Shown here: piece after piece, positions 6,373-6,915 of the stretch
How positions within the stretch are numbered: the first letter of the stretch is position 1
How the letters are laid out: the number at the start of each line of letters is the position of its first letter
Assembly: GCA_905236545.1 (NCBI GenBank)
Contig: CAJOQO010000107.1
Coordinates: 1-6,915, forward strand
Direction of reading: 5' to 3'
From: an uncultured Lachnospiraceae bacterium
GTDB lineage: Bacteria > Bacillota > Clostridia > Lachnospirales > Lachnospiraceae
Length of the DNA: 6,915 bases
The notes under the pieces: generated by a model
Database searches by the model: none
What the model was told of the DNA's origin: nothing
The model's input: the letters and a program-made list of their open reading frames with translations, nothing else
Program-made: the position numbers and the translations under genes

Positions 6373-6915
6373 GTGAGTTCTATCGAAAAAAAACCAATCA
6401 GCTGGAAAGCTGAACTGATCAAATCTGCTGTTCTGTCCGCCCTGCTTCTGGTGCTTGCGGTGCTGGCAATCAGGGGGGACAGCGCATTTCCTGACAGCAT
6501 CCCCCAGAACCGTTACTGGACAGACAACATCGTTGATTTTCTGGCGTCCTGCAAGGGAGTGTTCGCAGTCACCGCGGCGCTGCTGCTTGGACTGTATCGC
6601 ATGATCCGCATCCCGGATGGCCTCCCGTCAAGGATCTGGACCGTTCTATGGGCAGTTCTGATCCCGGGACTGTCCTTTGTCTGCGTGGAAGCGTACAACC
6701 GCGGATACTGGCATATCGGCGCGCGTGTTTCCTATGAGAATGCGCCGCCGTTCAGCAGGATGTTCCTCCTGAATCTGCTTCTGTATTATTTGTTTTTCCT
6801 GGGCCTTTTTTTCCTGCTCGGGAGTATCTTTGCCGGCTATGCAGTGGCGGCGTCTGTTCTGATGGGCATCGCGATCGTGAACTATTATGTGCAGCAGTTT
6901 CGCGGAAGTCCGATC
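6373..6915 (+). CDS. LTA synthase-like/sulfatase-family membrane protein, N-terminal part (runs off the window)
   Basis: An open frame starts at GTG and continues without a stop to the last base, giving 181 residues. It shows about five hydrophobic segments (near 16-33, 62-76, 87-107, 130-155 and 158-173). It ends in NYYVQQFRGSPI (170-181). That closing motif resembles the NYFxLQFRGxPI segment that, in LTA-synthase-like proteins of clostridia, follows the membrane helices and precedes the extracellular sulfatase-fold domain. If so, the missing part would carry the metal site and catalytic threonine of a phosphoglycerol or related transferase acting on cell-surface polymers. The catalytic domain is not in the window, so activity cannot be judged. 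It follows the rhomboid-like gene by 80 bases on the same strand and could share its transcript. Confidence 0.65.
   Translation, partial: MSSIEKKPISWKAELIKSAVLSALLLVLAVLAIRGDSAFPDSIPQNRYWTDNIVDFLASCKGVFAVTAALLLGLYRMIRIPDGLPSRIWTVLWAVLIPGLSFVCVEAYNRGYWHIGARVSYENAPPFSRMFLLNLLLYYLFFLGLFFLLGSIFAGYAVAASVLMGIAIVNYYVQQFRGSPI

Overview
The window looks like a chromosomal stretch from a low-to-moderate GC Firmicute, most likely Lachnospiraceae (Clostridia). The reasons are the purine-rich Shine-Dalgarno sites, the use of TTG and GTG starts, the XRE-cupin regulator placed directly in front of potABCD, a lipoprotein-type PotD, and an LTA-synthase-like membrane protein at the right edge. The family assignment is inference from gene style; there is no rRNA or other marker to fix it. 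All genes are on the + strand.

Positions 1-203 hold a strong sigma-A-type promoter (TTGACA at 40-45, 16-base spacer, TATAAT at 62-67). Just past the expected transcription start is an A/T-rich inverted repeat (81-117) that is a good operator candidate. The first gene (204-743) is an XRE-HTH plus cupin regulator of the PuuR/PotR type. It is followed by a 92-base gap with a repeat that can form either of two exclusive hairpins, then by potA (836-1978), potB (1989-2816) and potC (2837-3655, TTG start). These encode the ATPase and two permeases of a spermidine/putrescine ABC importer. The binding lipoprotein potD (3923-5179) completes it.

The most unusual part is the 267-base stretch between potC and potD. 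It starts with an array of sixteen 11-bp units (3651-3829) that begins inside the last potC codons. After it comes a short candidate leader ORF (3867-3926) with its own GGAGG site, whose TGA overlaps the potD ATG as ATGA. This suggests that PotD synthesis is set apart from that of the permeases and is translationally coupled to a leader peptide.

Downstream of potD lie a 10-bp-stem hairpin without a T tract, a rhomboid/derlin-like membrane protein that lacks a catalytic histidine and carries a C-terminal Cys/His zinc-ribbon-like tail (5267-6292), and the first 181 codons of an LTA-synthase-like membrane protein that runs off the window (6373-6915). No clear promoter separates these from potD, so they may be co-transcribed, but nothing in the sequence ties them to polyamine uptake.

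As a working model, the regulator senses polyamine status and controls the promoter at 40-67, and hence itself and potABCD. The hairpins, array and leader ORF then tune the relative output of transporter parts.
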